The notes below the pieces were generated by a model that saw only the letters and a program-made list of their open reading frames with translations, was not told where the DNA came from and made no database searches. Position numbers and translations under genes: made by a program. This document shows positions 12,156-25,276 of a stretch of DNA of 64,000 bases, piece after piece (the first letter of the stretch is position 1; every line of letters begins with the position of its first letter). The stretch spans positions 2,728,001 through 2,792,000 of the forward strand of contig OZ176056.1 of assembly GCA_964247055.1 (NCBI GenBank), in the 5' to 3' direction. This stretch comes from Paragordius varius (lineage: Eukaryota > Nematomorpha).

Positions 12156-13397
12156 CTGTGTGCAAAAAAATTAACTAAAATTTTTTTTTCATGAGATAGC
12201 TTATGACCAGCGTATTCATTTGCCGCAAAAATTTTTATTTGTTGACAACCTAGTTTTTGAAATATTGAGAGAAAATCGAAATCGGGCAAAAAGTGAAATT
12301 AAGGATAATTAAGAATAATTCAAAAATAATGATAAAATTTGAAATATATGGTTTATTATCATTTTAGGAGATATTTTCAATATATAAATAGCCTAAAATC
12401 ATATAGTTTGGGTTTATATAAAATTTCAGGTCAAAAGATGGCGTTTTTCTTTTGTCACACTTAAAAGACAAAATAAATTTAATGTAACTATATTAAAATA
12501 TTTTTTTTGAATTATTTACTACCTAAACTCAGTATTAGAATCTTAACTCATATTTTATTCAGTAAAAAAAACTTCTATATCAAAATAAAACCAATATTGT
12601 TTTTTATTTTTGCATTCTTTTGTCATGATTGTATAAAAAATTTATACTATTTAATTTTGGCTCACATGATTAGGAATTATTAAGTATATAATTTATGCAA
12701 AATAGGATTGAAAATTAGTAAAATATCAACCAAAAATCCGTACAAATCCCAATACAAATATTAATTTGTCATAAAACAGACTTGTTAGAGGAAATTGTAA
12801 GGATTTTTTGGTTGATATTCCACTACTTTTAAATCCTATTTTTCATAAATTATATATTTAATTCCTAATCATGTGAGAATCCAAAATAAAACAGTGTAAA
12901 TTTTTTATACACTCATAAACCAGATGACAAAATGCAAAAACAAAAAACAATATTTTTGGTTTTATTTTGATATAGAAGTTTGTTTTACTGAATAAAATAT
13001 GAATGTTAAGAAATAGTGAGTTTAGGTGGTAAGTAATTTAAAAAAATTATTTTAATATTGTTACATTAAATTTATTTTGTCTTTTAAGTGTGACAAAATA
13101 AAAACGCCATCTTTTGACCTGAAATTTTATATAAACCCAAACTATATGATTTTAGGCTATTTATATATCAAAAATATCTCCTAAAATGATAAAACATAAT
13201 ATTTCAAATTTTATCATTATTTTTTGAAAAATCCTTAATTATGCTTAATTTTCAGTTTTTGCCCGATTTCGATTTTGTCTCAATATTTAAAAAACTAGGT
13301 TGTCAATAAATAAAAAATTTTGCGGCAAATGAATACATTGATCATAAGCTATCTAATGAAAAAAAAATTTTTCGTTAACTTTTTTTTGCCCACAGTG
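12156..13397. mobile_element. long-arm foldback element, Tc1/mariner type
   Basis: Two arms of about 595 and 607 bp (12156-12750 and 12791-13397) are inverted copies separated by about 40 bp. Matching landmarks include GCCCGATTTCGATTTT, AAACGCCATCTTTTGACCTG, GGTTTTATTTTGATATAGAAG and a central pair around TATCAACCAAAAA. The outer ends read inward CTGTGTGCAAAAAAATTAAC and CACTGTGGGCAAAAAAAAGT, a Tc1-like terminus, and sit within TA repeats that fit TA target duplication. No coding frame was seen. It lies within mariner relic 2. A transcript crossing it would form a hairpin of almost 600 bp. Confidence 0.85.
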
Positions 13398-13634
13398 TAT
13401 ATATATATATATCCAAACAATGTTTTAGACTACCTTTATGGAGCGAGAAAGTCACCTCAAATGTTCTTTTTCAAGCACAAAATTCCAACATAATTATCGA
13501 ATGATAAATATAAAACGCTAGTTATTGGCGGATTCGCCTTGTGTCTATAATGTCGTCTGTGTTAAATTATTCTTCTGCGTACTTACGCTGACGCCTTTTT
13601 ATTTAAAGGGTAATGACTCATAACTTACCTGGTA

Positions 13635-15008
13635 TATAAATTTAGAGTTCTTAAACATTTTATTTTTTTCCCAATTTTAGCGCTTTTTATGAGGTTAATA
13701 ATAATTTAATAATTTCTTTTAAAGCTTTAAACACTTTGAAAACAATATTTAATCATTTTAATTAGTTAAGTAATGAATACATTTTCCAAAATCTTATAGA
13801 TTTCTTTCTTTTCCATTGGGGGATTAAAAAGGTATAAACCACCAGTTTGCTTTTATAAAAAATTATATCAAAAAATTAATTATCTTAATAATGTAATAAT
13901 ATATAATTTAATTTAATGTAATTAAATAGTTTTTATAATAATAATAAGTATAATTAAAAAAATATATATTAATATTTAGCACAAAGTATAGCACGAATAA
14001 TAAAATATAAATATATATAATTATTTAATCTTAAGCCAAAAAAATAAAAAAAAGTAATTAAAATAAAATGGCTTGCTTTTCCTCTAAGTGACTTTCCACA
14101 TTTAAAAGTAATTACTAGATTATTATACTTCAATTATTATTAGATAATTTTTCTAATTAATTTTCAGATATTAATATTGAAGAAATGCTTTATTAATTTC
14201 ATTTTTTGTTGCCTTTTTTGAATATCATAAAACTTAAATTAAATAATATAAAGGTTTGTTGACTATTTAAATTGTCAGGTTTTAAAATAATTTGGTAACA
14301 CAACGGAAACATTACTTAAAAAACTATATAAGTACATCTTTAGGGTAATAGGGATATTAAAAGTGATTTATAAAAATTGTCATTTATCAACTTCAAGAAT
14401 ATACCTAAACATATAATTATATGTATCTTCATTTCATTTAATTATCGATAAGTGATTTTATACCTGAAAAATATTAAAAAAAATTTATTTTTTATATTAT
14501 AATAACCTTAATTATTTCCTTTTTTTCTAGTATTAATCCAATTAATTTTAAAAGTAAATTTATTATAAAATTAAAAAGGAAGTCATCAAAAAAATTTATA
14601 ATGAATGAATTTTCGGGAAAGACATAAATTATTATATATGGTTTAATTAGCAAACGTGTTAATGATATTTGATCTTTTAATAAATAATATTATATCAATT
14701 CTAATGTAATGTAATATAATTTAATTATTTTAATATGGATATACATATAAGGGGTGACAAATCACATCCAATTAAATGTCATTTATATGAAATGTTTTAA
14801 ATATCCAATTATTTTTTTATTTTTACCTTTATAACTTCAATATAAATTTCTTTTTTTGATGTGTTACAACTAAAAAGATATTTAAAAAAATCCACTTTTA
14901 TCCTATATTTTATAATTTTTAATATGAAAAAGATATTTATATCCTAAACATTTCGAGCTTCAGGAAAGTAGGACCGTAAAAATAACGATTGAATAGTAAT
15001 GTCTTATT
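13635..15008. other. A+T-rich region upstream of HMX
   Basis: Very A+T rich and free of recognisable genes or repeats. It should hold the promoter of the homeobox gene that starts at 15009, but no TATA box stands out from the background. Confidence 0.4.
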
Positions 15009-17012
15009 ATGATTTATACTGGAATTGATGCCAAAAATTTCACAATAGATTCCATAATTCACCGTGATTCTCAGATAAGGAACATTTTAAATTTGGGCAA
15101 AAAAGGGTATAATAAAAAAAGATGCGATAATTTTCCACAATTCCCATTTATTAAACCGGATAAATCCAAAATTTTCAAAAAATCTAAAAGTTGTAATGAT
15201 ATATACCCTAAAAACAATTCAAAAGCCCAGCTAGAACTCCATCAAGCAACTGGATTATTAAAATATCCAAGTTGCATTCAATTAGAAACATACAACCAAA
15301 TTAATTGTTACATAACCCATGAAAATATTGAAAAAATATCACAAAACAATTTGATAACAGATTGTTTCCCAATAAACAATAAATTTGATTCAAAAACTAT
15401 AGAAGGTGAAAGATTTAAAAATTTGAAAGCTGAATTTCAAAAACTTTCATCAATGCTCTTTAATAACAAGCCACAAAAATACGATTATTTTAACCAGCAA
15501 AATAATAATAATAAATATTTTCACCATTTTTATAACCCTATGAATATGAATTTTACAAATTTTGAAGAATTTCTTACTCGATATGCAAAGGATAAAATTT
15601 GTCATGAGAGTACGTTGAAAAACTATTTAAATAATCATAATATCTCCTCTGCTGACTATGATAAAACTAATTTATTACCTTCTGTGGACGCAATTCCCAA
15701 CAAAAGTTTACTGAATAAGCGTAAACTAATTTTGGGGGAGGACAACGACTTATCGGATGATTTCCAAACAAATAAATTTAATACTTTTGACAAAAGCGAG
15801 AAAACTTTAACCTACTATGCTGACAAAAATCTAGCTAATTGTAATAAAAATAGTCCCCCTCATTTGCAACATATGAAGAAAAAGAAAAGTCGCACCGTAT
15901 TTTCCCGTAATCAAGTGTTTATGCTAGAAAGTATGTTTGAGGGTAAACGCTACTTATCAGGAGCCGAACGCAGTTTTATGGCAAAGAGTTTGGACCTGTC
16001 AGAAACTCAAATCAAAATTTGGTTCCAGAACCGTAGAAATAAAATGAAACGATTTCACCTAACAGCGATGACAACTAGCAGCAATGAGTCTGATAGGGAA
16101 AATCCAAGCCTTTCGATAGAAAAAAGCGGCTTTTCTCCATTGGATAATTTATTAAAGACAGAATCTTCGCCGGAGTTTAATGAAACCAATGCAAACTTGA
16201 ACCAGGAAAACACTGCAATCGACTTTTCTAATCCAAGAGATAACGAAAAAAGATTTGATCATTTACCAACTGATAATGATTTTCATAAAGTACGAACATA
16301 TTTGCAAATAGATAGTGGCCATAAATTATATTCCAATTTGAAACCCAACACAAACTGGGACGAATACACAAAGATGGTTCCTAACAATTCAAAGTTAAAC
16401 AACATTTGCTCAGACGAAAAAGAATTCAAAACGAGTAACATGAATAAATATCCCTCATTCGCAAAAGAAATATCATATGGCAATACCAATCATGGACTTA
16501 ACAATGATATAGACCAAATGTCCCAAATATCAAAATCCAGAGAGCGTTCCAACTCCAATACAAATGAAGGTAAATTTCAGTCATATCACCTTTCAATGAA
16601 AAAGCCCAACAATCTTGATTTTTCACATTTATTCCTGCCCAATTTTTCTTTTGATAAAACCGATGCCTCAGATTCGGAAATAGCAAAAAACTTAATTAAG
16701 CAATCTGCTGATATTCCATTCTATGGTTTACCGTATTGGCCCTGGTTACCTTACTATTATCAACACAATAAAAACTCTCAAAATTTTTTACCTAAATATG
16801 TGCTCGAATCGCCAAAAGAAATATCCGATTATGAAGTATCAAATAAAAATGACGATGGAAATATTGGCAATGATCAGAAAATGAATAATACCTACCAAAT
16901 CAATACAAGCCAAAAACCAAATATTTTTAGCGACAAATCTCCCAAACTCATGGATAATTACATGAATCTTTTGTCACAAATGCATTCCATGCTTTTTCCA
17001 AATCCAAACTAA
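15009..17012 (+). CDS. Hmx: HMX/Nkx5-type homeobox transcription factor
   Basis: Nuclear DNA-binding regulator of 667 aa in one uninterrupted exon. The homeodomain covers residues 291-350, with the HMX-like [17 protein letters not shown] segment, [20 protein letters not shown], and [15 protein letters not shown]. Gln at position 50 and Asn at 51 are present. HMX proteins usually have Trp at homeodomain position 56; here it is Met. Residues 11-17, FTIDSII, fit the eh1/TN repression motif that recruits Groucho in NK-class proteins, and its place near the N-terminus supports the ATG at 15009. Outside these parts the protein is Asn/Lys/Ser rich with little order. In HMX genes I would expect an intron; none is needed here. 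An AATAAA lies at 17101. In other animals HMX factors specify sensory and neural cells. Confidence 0.9.
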   Translation: MIYTGIDAKNFTIDSIIHRDSQIRNILNLGKKGYNKKRCDNFPQFPFIKPDKSKIFKKSKSCNDIYPKNNSKAQLELHQATGLLKYPSCIQLETYNQINCYITHENIEKISQNNLITDCFPINNKFDSKTIEGERFKNLKAEFQKLSSMLFNNKPQKYDYFNQQNNNNKYFHHFYNPMNMNFTNFEEFLTRYAKDKICHESTLKNYLNNHNISSADYDKTNLLPSVDAIPNKSLLNKRKLILGEDNDLSDDFQTNKFNTFDKSEKTLTYYADKNLANCNKNSPPHLQHMKKKKSRTVFSRNQVFMLESMFEGKRYLSGAERSFMAKSLDLSETQIKIWFQNRRNKMKRFHLTAMTTSSNESDRENPSLSIEKSGFSPLDNLLKTESSPEFNETNANLNQENTAIDFSNPRDNEKRFDHLPTDNDFHKVRTYLQIDSGHKLYSNLKPNTNWDEYTKMVPNNSKLNNICSDEKEFKTSNMNKYPSFAKEISYGNTNHGLNNDIDQMSQISKSRERSNSNTNEGKFQSYHLSMKKPNNLDFSHLFLPNFSFDKTDASDSEIAKNLIKQSADIPFYGLPYWPWLPYYYQHNKNSQNFLPKYVLESPKEISDYEVSNKNDDGNIGNDQKMNNTYQINTSQKPNIFSDKSPKLMDNYMNLLSQMHSMLFPNPN

Positions 17013-18939
17013 ATAATTTAAATATTAATTGTATATCGTCCACAGACATAATAGATGAAAAAATATAGACTTACTTACTTAAATTTTTTATAATGTTTTT
17101 AATAAAAGTTAGATCAAGCAAAACAATATTTATACCAATTGAAATAATTACTATTTTTATATGGACAAAATACTTTAATGGGCCCTTTCTAGCAATTCTT
17201 TGTATACCGCTTTGTATTATTTATATTGTAATAATTTTACTTTTAATATTTCTTTTGATTTCATAATAAAATATAGGGTATTGTAATTTATCAAGTAGTT
17301 AAGTTATATATAATAAATTGTATTGTAATACAACAATATAATATACACATTAATTCACGGTTCTCAGCATAACATATTTTGAACCTTATAATATAATTTT
17401 CCATGGGCTTATTTGGTACTGAAACCACCTTTTGTTCTGGTATTTAATCAATTTTATATATCTGGTTCCAAGTTTTAACCAAATTTTTTAGAAAAAAACG
17501 GCTTAATTGATCGAATAATTCCGGTTCCTTTTCTTTTCAATCATTTTAATTTTGGTTCTACTTTTGTAAATTCAAAAATATTTTATTATCACAAAAGACA
17601 AAATGTAACAGAAATATAAGCATTTTGTTAGACCCTTTTTTTCTAAAAAAAAATTAAAAAAAAATAAGGTAAGTTTTACCTTGTATCAAAAATTTAAAAA
17701 ATAATAATTAAATTAAAAAATATTTCTTGAGACCGCGGTTACATCTCTAAAAGCTATCGTAGAATTTATTATAGAAATTGTTTGGTTCCAAAACAGTTTT
17801 AAAAACGTTCCAGTTCATTCTTTGGTTATTAATCATGTTTTCTATACCCTAAATATTTTTATTGATGACAATTATTGTTTTAACTTAAAATATAGCGCTT
17901 AATATCATCGCACAACCAGTCCTTCGATATGTTTTACAGTGCAATTTATGTAAAAGCCCGCTCTTTTAAAGTGAGATTTTTAAAATAATTAGGGCTCTTA
18001 AAAATAGACAAATTTAGCAGTTTTTGAGATGTTAGTTTAAAAGTTTATACTGCATTTTATTTACGTTATATGTAATAATATTAAGTCCTAATATAGCCAA
18101 TGATTAAATTATATATGTATTGAAGTTAACCAAATTTTTAGTTTTTGGAAGTTACAAAATTGAAAAATGAAAATTTTTTAAGTATTAATAATATCAGCTT
18201 TCTGCGATTGTAAATTCCTTGCAAATAAAAATCGGAAATTTTTTCCATTACTTACTAAATTTATTGGCTAGGCCCCTTAAACAATGTTTGGGGGTAAAAA
18301 CTATCTCGATAATATATATTTCTGATAGATAAATATAGGATGTGCTTTTGGTTTTGGGCATCAGTTTTTTTCAGAGGGTTAAACTATTTTTGTGGCATAT
18401 GTTCCATATCAAATAAAATTAGCGCATATGTGCAAACTAAATGCTCTTTTTCAAAAAACATAATTAAATTATATAATTTAATAAACTTTATATACAGTAG
18501 GCATAATGGTTGCTTATTTCATACCATAGTTGGGCAATTTGCACAGTAGTTTTGGAAAAAAACAAAAAATTGAATAAAATAAACATAGTAATGTAAGAAG
18601 GGAAAAAATTGTTAGTTTAACATTTTGTTGTTTTTTCACACTACTGTGTTACGAATAGCCCAATTATAAGAAACCATTAAAATGCGTACATAAACATCAA
18701 GTATTTACAATAAATTTATTTAAATATGGGGTCAAAATTAAAAGTTTTAAACCCCTTTAGGACGTGGTTTTAGAGGATAAGCTAAAAGTGCACGATAGCA
18801 ATTTTTAAAATATGCTAGATTATTACGTCAAACGCATATTTGAAAATTACTTTGGCTAAAAATATTATTTTTAGTATATTTTTGTAGAAAACTATTTTAT
18901 AATAATATTTTAAAGCATGGAAACGGTGTTTAAACATTT
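17013..18939. other. A+T-rich intergenic DNA downstream of HMX
   Basis: An AATAAA at 17101-17106, 88 nt after the stop, is the likely poly(A) signal of HMX. The 17400-17840 stretch repeats short GGTTCC/GGTTTC phrases also seen near 650-740, 5330-5370 and 21350-21380, a weak dispersed repeat. No gene was recognised. Confidence 0.4.
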
Positions 18940-19460
18940 CCATTAATCAAATTTTTTCTTCGATGATATCGAACATTACTATTACCTAAGATATTTCATA
19001 ATAACATCTGTTTGTCTTCAAATTTTAGTTAATTAGTAATTGTTTTTTCCATATATTTCTTAAAAAAAAACAAACAGAAAAGGCGAATTTTAGCATCAGC
19101 GAACTACATAGAAATTGTTTTTTTATAATAAAAAGTTTTGATATAGTTTCCATCTAAGATAAAATACCTTTTAACGAAAATTTGCCATCAAATTTTTAAA
19201 GAAGGCATTTTTTTAAAATAACTTTTTTGATACATAAAATTCGTTTGCTAGACAATTACATTATTTGAGACTAGCCTATTTTAGAAAAGCAGATGATGCT
19301 TTCATCACTCCGAACTATATTCACATTAATAATGTTCTGCTTTTTAATATAGCTTAAATTAATGGATATTTTTTGGATTAAGCTTTTGGGTTTTAAAATT
19401 ATTAACACAATATGACTTCCCAAAACTAAAAACTTTATAAGAATTTATATCCAATTAGTT
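18940..19460 (+). repeat. dispersed repeat R2, copy 1 (partial)
   Basis: Shares with 39700-40330 and 52640-53180 the opening phrase TTCGATGAT..TCGAACATTACTAT and the following run with TTTGTTTG/CTTCAAATTT. The later part of the family is not clear here. Family identity is unknown; no coding frame is seen in any copy. Confidence 0.4.
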
Positions 19461-19679
19461 ATTATATATTTATCCGGATTATTTGTGTGTCCACTGTAAA
19501 ACAGGTCATCATGGGGTGATTTCATTATTTAATTCGGTTATAGCTTTTAAAACGTTTATTTCATTAGTTGAAAGTAAGTTGTATTTTATAAGGTTTCCTT
19601 AGTTCCAAAAATGTTACACTAATTAATCTATGTCGAAAAACACGGTTCTAATAATTTTGTTGCCATGTGTGAGTTTGTG

Positions 19680-20772
19680 TACCAGGTCTAGTCATAAATT
19701 ATTACCGGTTTAACTAGAAGATGTCAGCGAAAGATACGCAGACGATTAATTTGAAATAGACCCATTTTGTTTATCTGAAATTATACTACAAATACACACG
19801 ATTTGAGGCGCCATAGTGTCTTATTTTTATCATTCAGTAATCATGTCGAATTTTAGAAAACAAATAATGAGGCATTTTTCTATTTCAAAAGAAAAAGGCT
19901 GTTTAAAGTCACCATTCTAATAGAAGAAAATGCTAAACATGCTTCCACGGTGAAGCATGGTTTAGAATTTAAAGTTGTGATGTGAAAGCGCTCTGGTAGA
20001 CTACAACTGCGAATACAAAAAAGTGCAAGAGTTATTGGATAATGTCACAAATTAAATTCAATGCGATTCAATCATGTCAAGTAGTGTTAAAAACAATCAG
20101 TATATCTTTACGAGCAAGAAAGATCAAAGTCGATAAATGTGTTCTCCCAATTTCCATTAAGGTCAAATATACTTTTGAAATTGCCCAGCGTCCCAAAAAT
20201 TCATTTTCACATCGAATTGTAAAAAGTTGCTTTATTTTGTGAATTCAAATGAAAAATTAGGAATTTTACCTCTTTATGTCGGTTTATCCATACCAATCAC
20301 CTCGGGAAGACCATGCTCTGAAGCGGTATTTGTATTATGAAGTTTTAAAGCCCGGTAATTGTTAATACACAACGCTATCACCAAAAAATGACATTAAACC
20401 ATTTATTAAACGAAAAACGACTGAAGAGGCTCAGAAGATATCACAAAGTGAATTGGTAATGACATTGCTCCATCCTATACAGCAAACGCAATGATGACAT
20501 TTGGATGGGTAATTCTATCGCATCTGAACACTCCAGATCTAGCGCCATTGACTGATTCATCTTTCGATGTCCCCACACTCGCAGAGCAGCACTTCAATTT
20601 TGAACACATGGAAAAATGGAATGAATGATTTGTAACACAATCATTTATCTGATATGGCCATATACCACTGGAGAGATGGGCACAATGTCTAAGAAGCCGA
20701 TGGGCAAAAAATAAAATAAATAATTAATTTTCTTTTTCCATATTTTAACAAAATAAAGCACACCTAGATATA
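19680..20772 (+). mobile_element. mariner relic 3 (transposase on plus strand)
   Basis: The left end reads TACCAGGTCTAGTCATAAATT, like the end of mariner relic 2. The broken transposase starts with MSNFRKQ at 19843. Its C-terminal part keeps HLNTPDLAP (the PDL box) near 20525, LAEQHFNFEHMEKWNE near 20580, and HIPLERWAQC near 20655, all mariner landmarks. Multiple stops and frame changes show it is dead. It is in the opposite orientation to relics 1 and 2. The right end is approximate. Confidence 0.75.
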
Positions 20773-22216
20773 ATGTTTATTTAAATTTTAGTTATTTGTT
20801 TGGAGGCTTACGATTACCCATTATATATGCTTGAATGGTGTAAATACAAAGAGAATTTCTGCCCTTTGATTGGGATAGCTTTGATTAAACCAATGTTTTA
20901 ATTATATATACCATGATTGAATTGATCGAAAATAAAAAATATGAAAGTTAGAAAACTTATATTCTAAGGGTTATAAAAACTATATATTTTTTAATGTTAT
21001 TATAGAATATGTATAAATTATAACGGTAATTACCAAAGTTAAGTTTACACATATGTTTCGATACGGACCAAAGAGTTCCTGTTTTGAAAAAGTTTTTTAT
21101 TGGATCCAACATTGTTTTTCAGTGAAATAGCTTTTATTTCATTTTGTTTTTAATTTACATCAAAAATTAGGCTAATAATCGAATATAAACAAGTAACCAA
21201 ATATTATCATTTCTAGGAAATAAGATTTTGCTATTTCAGATATAATAAATGTAAATATAAGGAAAGTGAACATTGTTAATAAAAGTCTATAAAAACTTTT
21301 AAAAACATAAAATCATGTTTTACAAAATGTACAAAGTCGCGTTGCGGCCTTAATTTGGTTTCATACAAACGGTTTCGGTTGATCGGAAATAAATACCTAT
21401 TCAAACATTTTTGCCATCTTCACTCTAAATACACTCTTTCCAAAAAACTTTATTGCGAACATATTGAATTATAGATTATACTGATCATTGTACATTTAAA
21501 TAAAATTGTGATAAATTAATTTTCTAGAGACATAATATAGAGTTTATTAGAAATATATTCTTTTATGTTATAGTCCATTTTCCTAGCCTAAATCCGGTTA
21601 ATTTGTTGAGAAGATATAAAATATTGAAATTTCAACAATGATTGTAAAATACCATATTGCATTTAATACATGAATAAAAAAATAATTGTCACCAAATGTC
21701 GGTAAAACATGGTTTTGTCTTACTTCTTTAGAATCTTTTACAAAATGATAATTAAAAAAATTGCAATAATACTCCATAAGTTCCGGTACAATTTGGAAAT
21801 CTCAAACCACTTTCTTGTAAAATATATATGTTGAAAATAAAGTGATTAAATATTTATATGTATATTATTTAAAATATGTTAACCAGATGTGAGAAAAGTG
21901 TTTTTTTACAATTATAATTACACAGAATATAATCATTACATAATATACAAACTTATAATTATTTTTTAAAATTACAAATTAATTGATTTATTCCGATTCC
22001 TTTACTGATTTATTGAATATTGTAAACGATTTAATAAAAATGACTGACATTCATAAGGAGATAGATAACTATAACTAATTTTTATATACATTTGTAAAAT
22101 ATTTTTCATAAAAACATTGATAGACATTTCTCTTTTACTTTATTTTTAATAAATCAATTGTTTTAAATAAATGGTTTGTAAAAATTTAAATTCCAAAAAA
22201 AATATTTTAACAACAA
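20773..22216. other. A+T-rich intergenic DNA
   Basis: No gene recognised. The last few hundred bases should contain the promoter of the paired-like homeobox gene that starts at 22217. Confidence 0.4.
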
Positions 22217-25200
22217 ATGTTAGAAAATAATACAACAAATTTTACCCAAAACAATCCTAAAAGAAAATTTTATTCAGATGGGGATGATGACACCTTCTTA
22301 GTATCTTACAAACATGGCAAGGTTGATGACAATTTTTTTCATCAACTAAAAAAATGTCAAAATTATGACAATATAGGATATGATCGTGATATATATTATG
22401 ATAATTTTTATCAAGCAAACAATGCTAATATGTTTGACAAAACTAACATTACACAATATAAAAACTATGAAAGTGCTTATTATTCGCTAGATTCTATTCA
22501 AAATAATTTTGTACCACAGTTTGTAACAAACCAAGAATCACCTAAGAGAATTGCTACTTCAAAAAACCAACAATTAGTTAATCTCAATTTCCAACTCTCT
22601 TTCAGTTTAAATACGGCCTCCGAGTTTGATGCTGAAATTAAAAATCAACCCCCACCGTTCCAAAATCAACATAAAGGTTTAATTTATTTATAAATATGAT
22701 AAATTATGATTTGAAATTTAACATTTGCTACCAATCTTTTTGTAAAAACCATACTCAATATTAAATATATTTTGGTGGTTTTTGTGGACATTTTTTTGTT
22801 TTTATTTTTCTGTTGATTTCCACGTCCACATGAAGGACCAATGATATATTATCAATTTTAACAGATATAACTGTAATGCCCCTCGACTCTGTTTTAATAA
22901 TCAGCATTTCCAAACTGATTAGCCAACGCTTTCTGGAATTTTTCCCATTTCTAAACAATGTTCTAGCTTAAAAGTTAAATAGTTAAAGTATGATATGCTT
23001 TCTCACAAATAGGGAGGGGGTTATTTGAGTAAGAGGGGGACTAAAAAAACTACTTTCTCTGTTATTTAATATTAAATATTGTTTGTATTAAATTTGATCT
23101 ATAGCGGCGTCTGTTTTAGTTTTTGGATAATATCTATTAAATAAGAGGTTAACCCTTTGCATAATCGGGTTAACTCGAAATTTACCAGTTTAATCGTGTA
23201 AAATAACTGGTTTTTATATTTTTAACCGATATGATTAAATGGTTCTAGCCATCGCTTTTATTGTGAAAGTTAACCTTCCGTTTCAGGGTAAAAAACTAGA
23301 TTTTACAATATCGAATTTATCAAGTATAATTTACAGGATAGATAAATTAATTTTATCAGGATTATTAATGACATAGGACGGTTTTATCACTAACGTTTAT
23401 TATTTCTTATTAATTTTAACAAATCTATATTATTTATTATAAAGAACCTCATTCTGAACAAATGCAAATAGTGCCATCCGTTTCATATATAAATTCAAAA
23501 AATCCAGGGATCGCTACAACTAAATTTGATGATAACAATAAAACAATGAGTAATTACAATAATACCGTAATAACTAATATTAATAATGGTAATAAACGTA
23601 ATCGCACCATTTTCAATATGAATCAAGTTGAAGAATTGGAAAAAATCTTTGAACAAACTCATTACCCAGATACTATGATGAGAGAAAAAATTGTTAAGGA
23701 AACGGGTTTAGATGAAGCAAGGATACAGGTTTTTTTCTCATAATTCAAAATTTATTGCCTTGGTGAATATTAAGCACAGAGATATCTCAATTTTTGAAGT
23801 TTTTGAAATCATAATTCTTATGTTTTTATTTTTGATTTCGGATTTTTACAAATTACATTGTTAATTGAAATTATTCAGGCATAAGTATAAACCAAAAGAC
23901 AATTTTTTTGAAAGACAAGGTTTTTAAATATGAGGAAATGGATAATTGCATTTAAGCTAATACAATATAACATTATGGTTAACATTTTTTAAATCGGTTG
24001 ATTTGAGTTGTAAAAATTTTTTATCTTAATAAAAAATATTTATTAAGTTATCAATTTTTGGAGTACATCTAACTTCAAATTTAAAATAAATTTTGGCAAA
24101 AAGAATTAACCGAATTAGGCCAAAGTATAAAAAAAGCTAAATTAATTTATGAAGTCATTGCTTATAACAGCAAATTTATGTTACAATATTTATTTATATA
24201 TTTTCGAAGTTTAAAAAACAATAAAATTTGGGATCGGTTTATATTAATTAAGACAAGCGCATAATTATTAATTTTTAATATTGTATCTTTTTATAATCTC
24301 ATATCGACGTAATCCGTTTAAATCGTTCGTGTTTTATAACAAAAACCGCGGTTGCTCAAAGAAAACAAATATCGGAAAACATAAACAATCTTTATAAAAT
24401 ATCTGTGGATATTCCGATGGAAAGTCCAGATATTTATTAAATTATATTTTTAGGTTATAAGTTATTTTAATATATAATATTTTCCATATTTAGTCAAGAT
24501 CAAAAATCGGAAATTTTGAAGACCGATAGAGCATTATAAGAAAAGACTGATGTTTTGTAATAAAATATATCTATGAATTGTTTGTATAAAATTTTTTTGT
24601 CGGTTCCCAAAAAAATTATTGGGTTAAATTCCGTTTAATTCATAAACTAACGCTAAAATTAGGGGTTAAATATTATAAGTTAGTTTATTATGGTTAGATA
24701 TTGAAGAAAATGATTATATAAAAACTTTTTCAATATTTGATGCTGTTGAAAGTAACCATTTCCTAGTATTTTTAGAATTAAGGTAGCTTTTGAATGTAGA
24801 TATAGCTTAGTTTAAAATTATACCATTTACACTTCAAATTCACCCTTACACGATTTAATACCGTTGAACAACTGAAATTTACCCAAAAATAAATTATTTA
24901 CTTTTTAATATTAAATACTACCTATATTTTATATTTTTAAGAAATTGAAATTTTGTTTGTAATTAAAACTGAAATAATAATAAACTAAGCCATAAAGATA
25001 TATTTCTTATTGATAATGAGTAATATTAGCCCGAAAACACATAATTTATTTTCAGAGTCAATTTGAATTGTTCGATGTTGAATTATTCGAGGGTGACTTT
25101 GAATTGTTCAAGGGTGAATTTGAATTGTAAATGGTATATTTGATGGTAAATACTTACCTAATAAAAACATTTTGCTAATGAAATTAAGAATCTATTTTAA

Positions 25201-25276
25201 ATTAATATATTTTTAGGTGTGGTTCCAAAACCGGAGAGCAAAATTCCGAAAACATGGGAAACTTCCTTCTACCTAA
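22217..25276 (+). CDS. paired-like (PRD-class, Gln50) homeobox transcription factor
   Basis: Three exons, 22217-22676, 23445-23728 and 25217-25276, sum to 804 nt and give 267 aa. The homeodomain occupies residues 203-262: NKRNRTIFNMNQVEELEKIF, then THYPD, then the third helix across the last splice as ARIQ|VWFQNRRAKFRKHG. The last intron falls between homeodomain residues 46 and 47, the classic PRD-class position. Gln50 rather than Ser50 and the lack of a paired box place it in the paired-like group; Prrx-, Phox2- and Dmbx-like features mix, so I give no name. Only five residues follow the homeodomain, so there is no OAR tail. The N-terminal 200 residues are Asn/Tyr/Asp rich and unrecognised. 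It converges on CDC37; an AATAAA at 25567 would end it inside the shared 3' spacer. Confidence 0.85.

Larger units (their letters stand above)
10880..13634 (-). mobile_element. mariner relic 2 with two nested insertions
   Basis: Mariner transposase remnants lie on the minus strand: a C-terminal WVKCVEADWK segment near 10985, middle segments at 11540-12070, and an N-terminal segment near 13440-13480. The right end reads inward TACCAGGTAAGTTATGAG, which resembles the left end of mariner relic 3 (TACCAGGTCTAGTCATAA); the left end near 10886 has a weaker match. The element is broken by many stops. It was then hit by a hAT MITE (11172-11533) and a Tc1-like foldback (about 12156-13397), which together make up more than half of the span. 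Confidence 0.7.

Noticed and set aside
16283-16686. Two minus-strand open frames of 62-68 codons
   Set aside because: They are the antisense of the HMX coding exon and resemble nothing.
22761-22958. Minus-strand frame of 65 codons in the first intron of the paired-like gene
   Set aside because: No recognisable motif, no splice context on that strand, and no homolog known to me.
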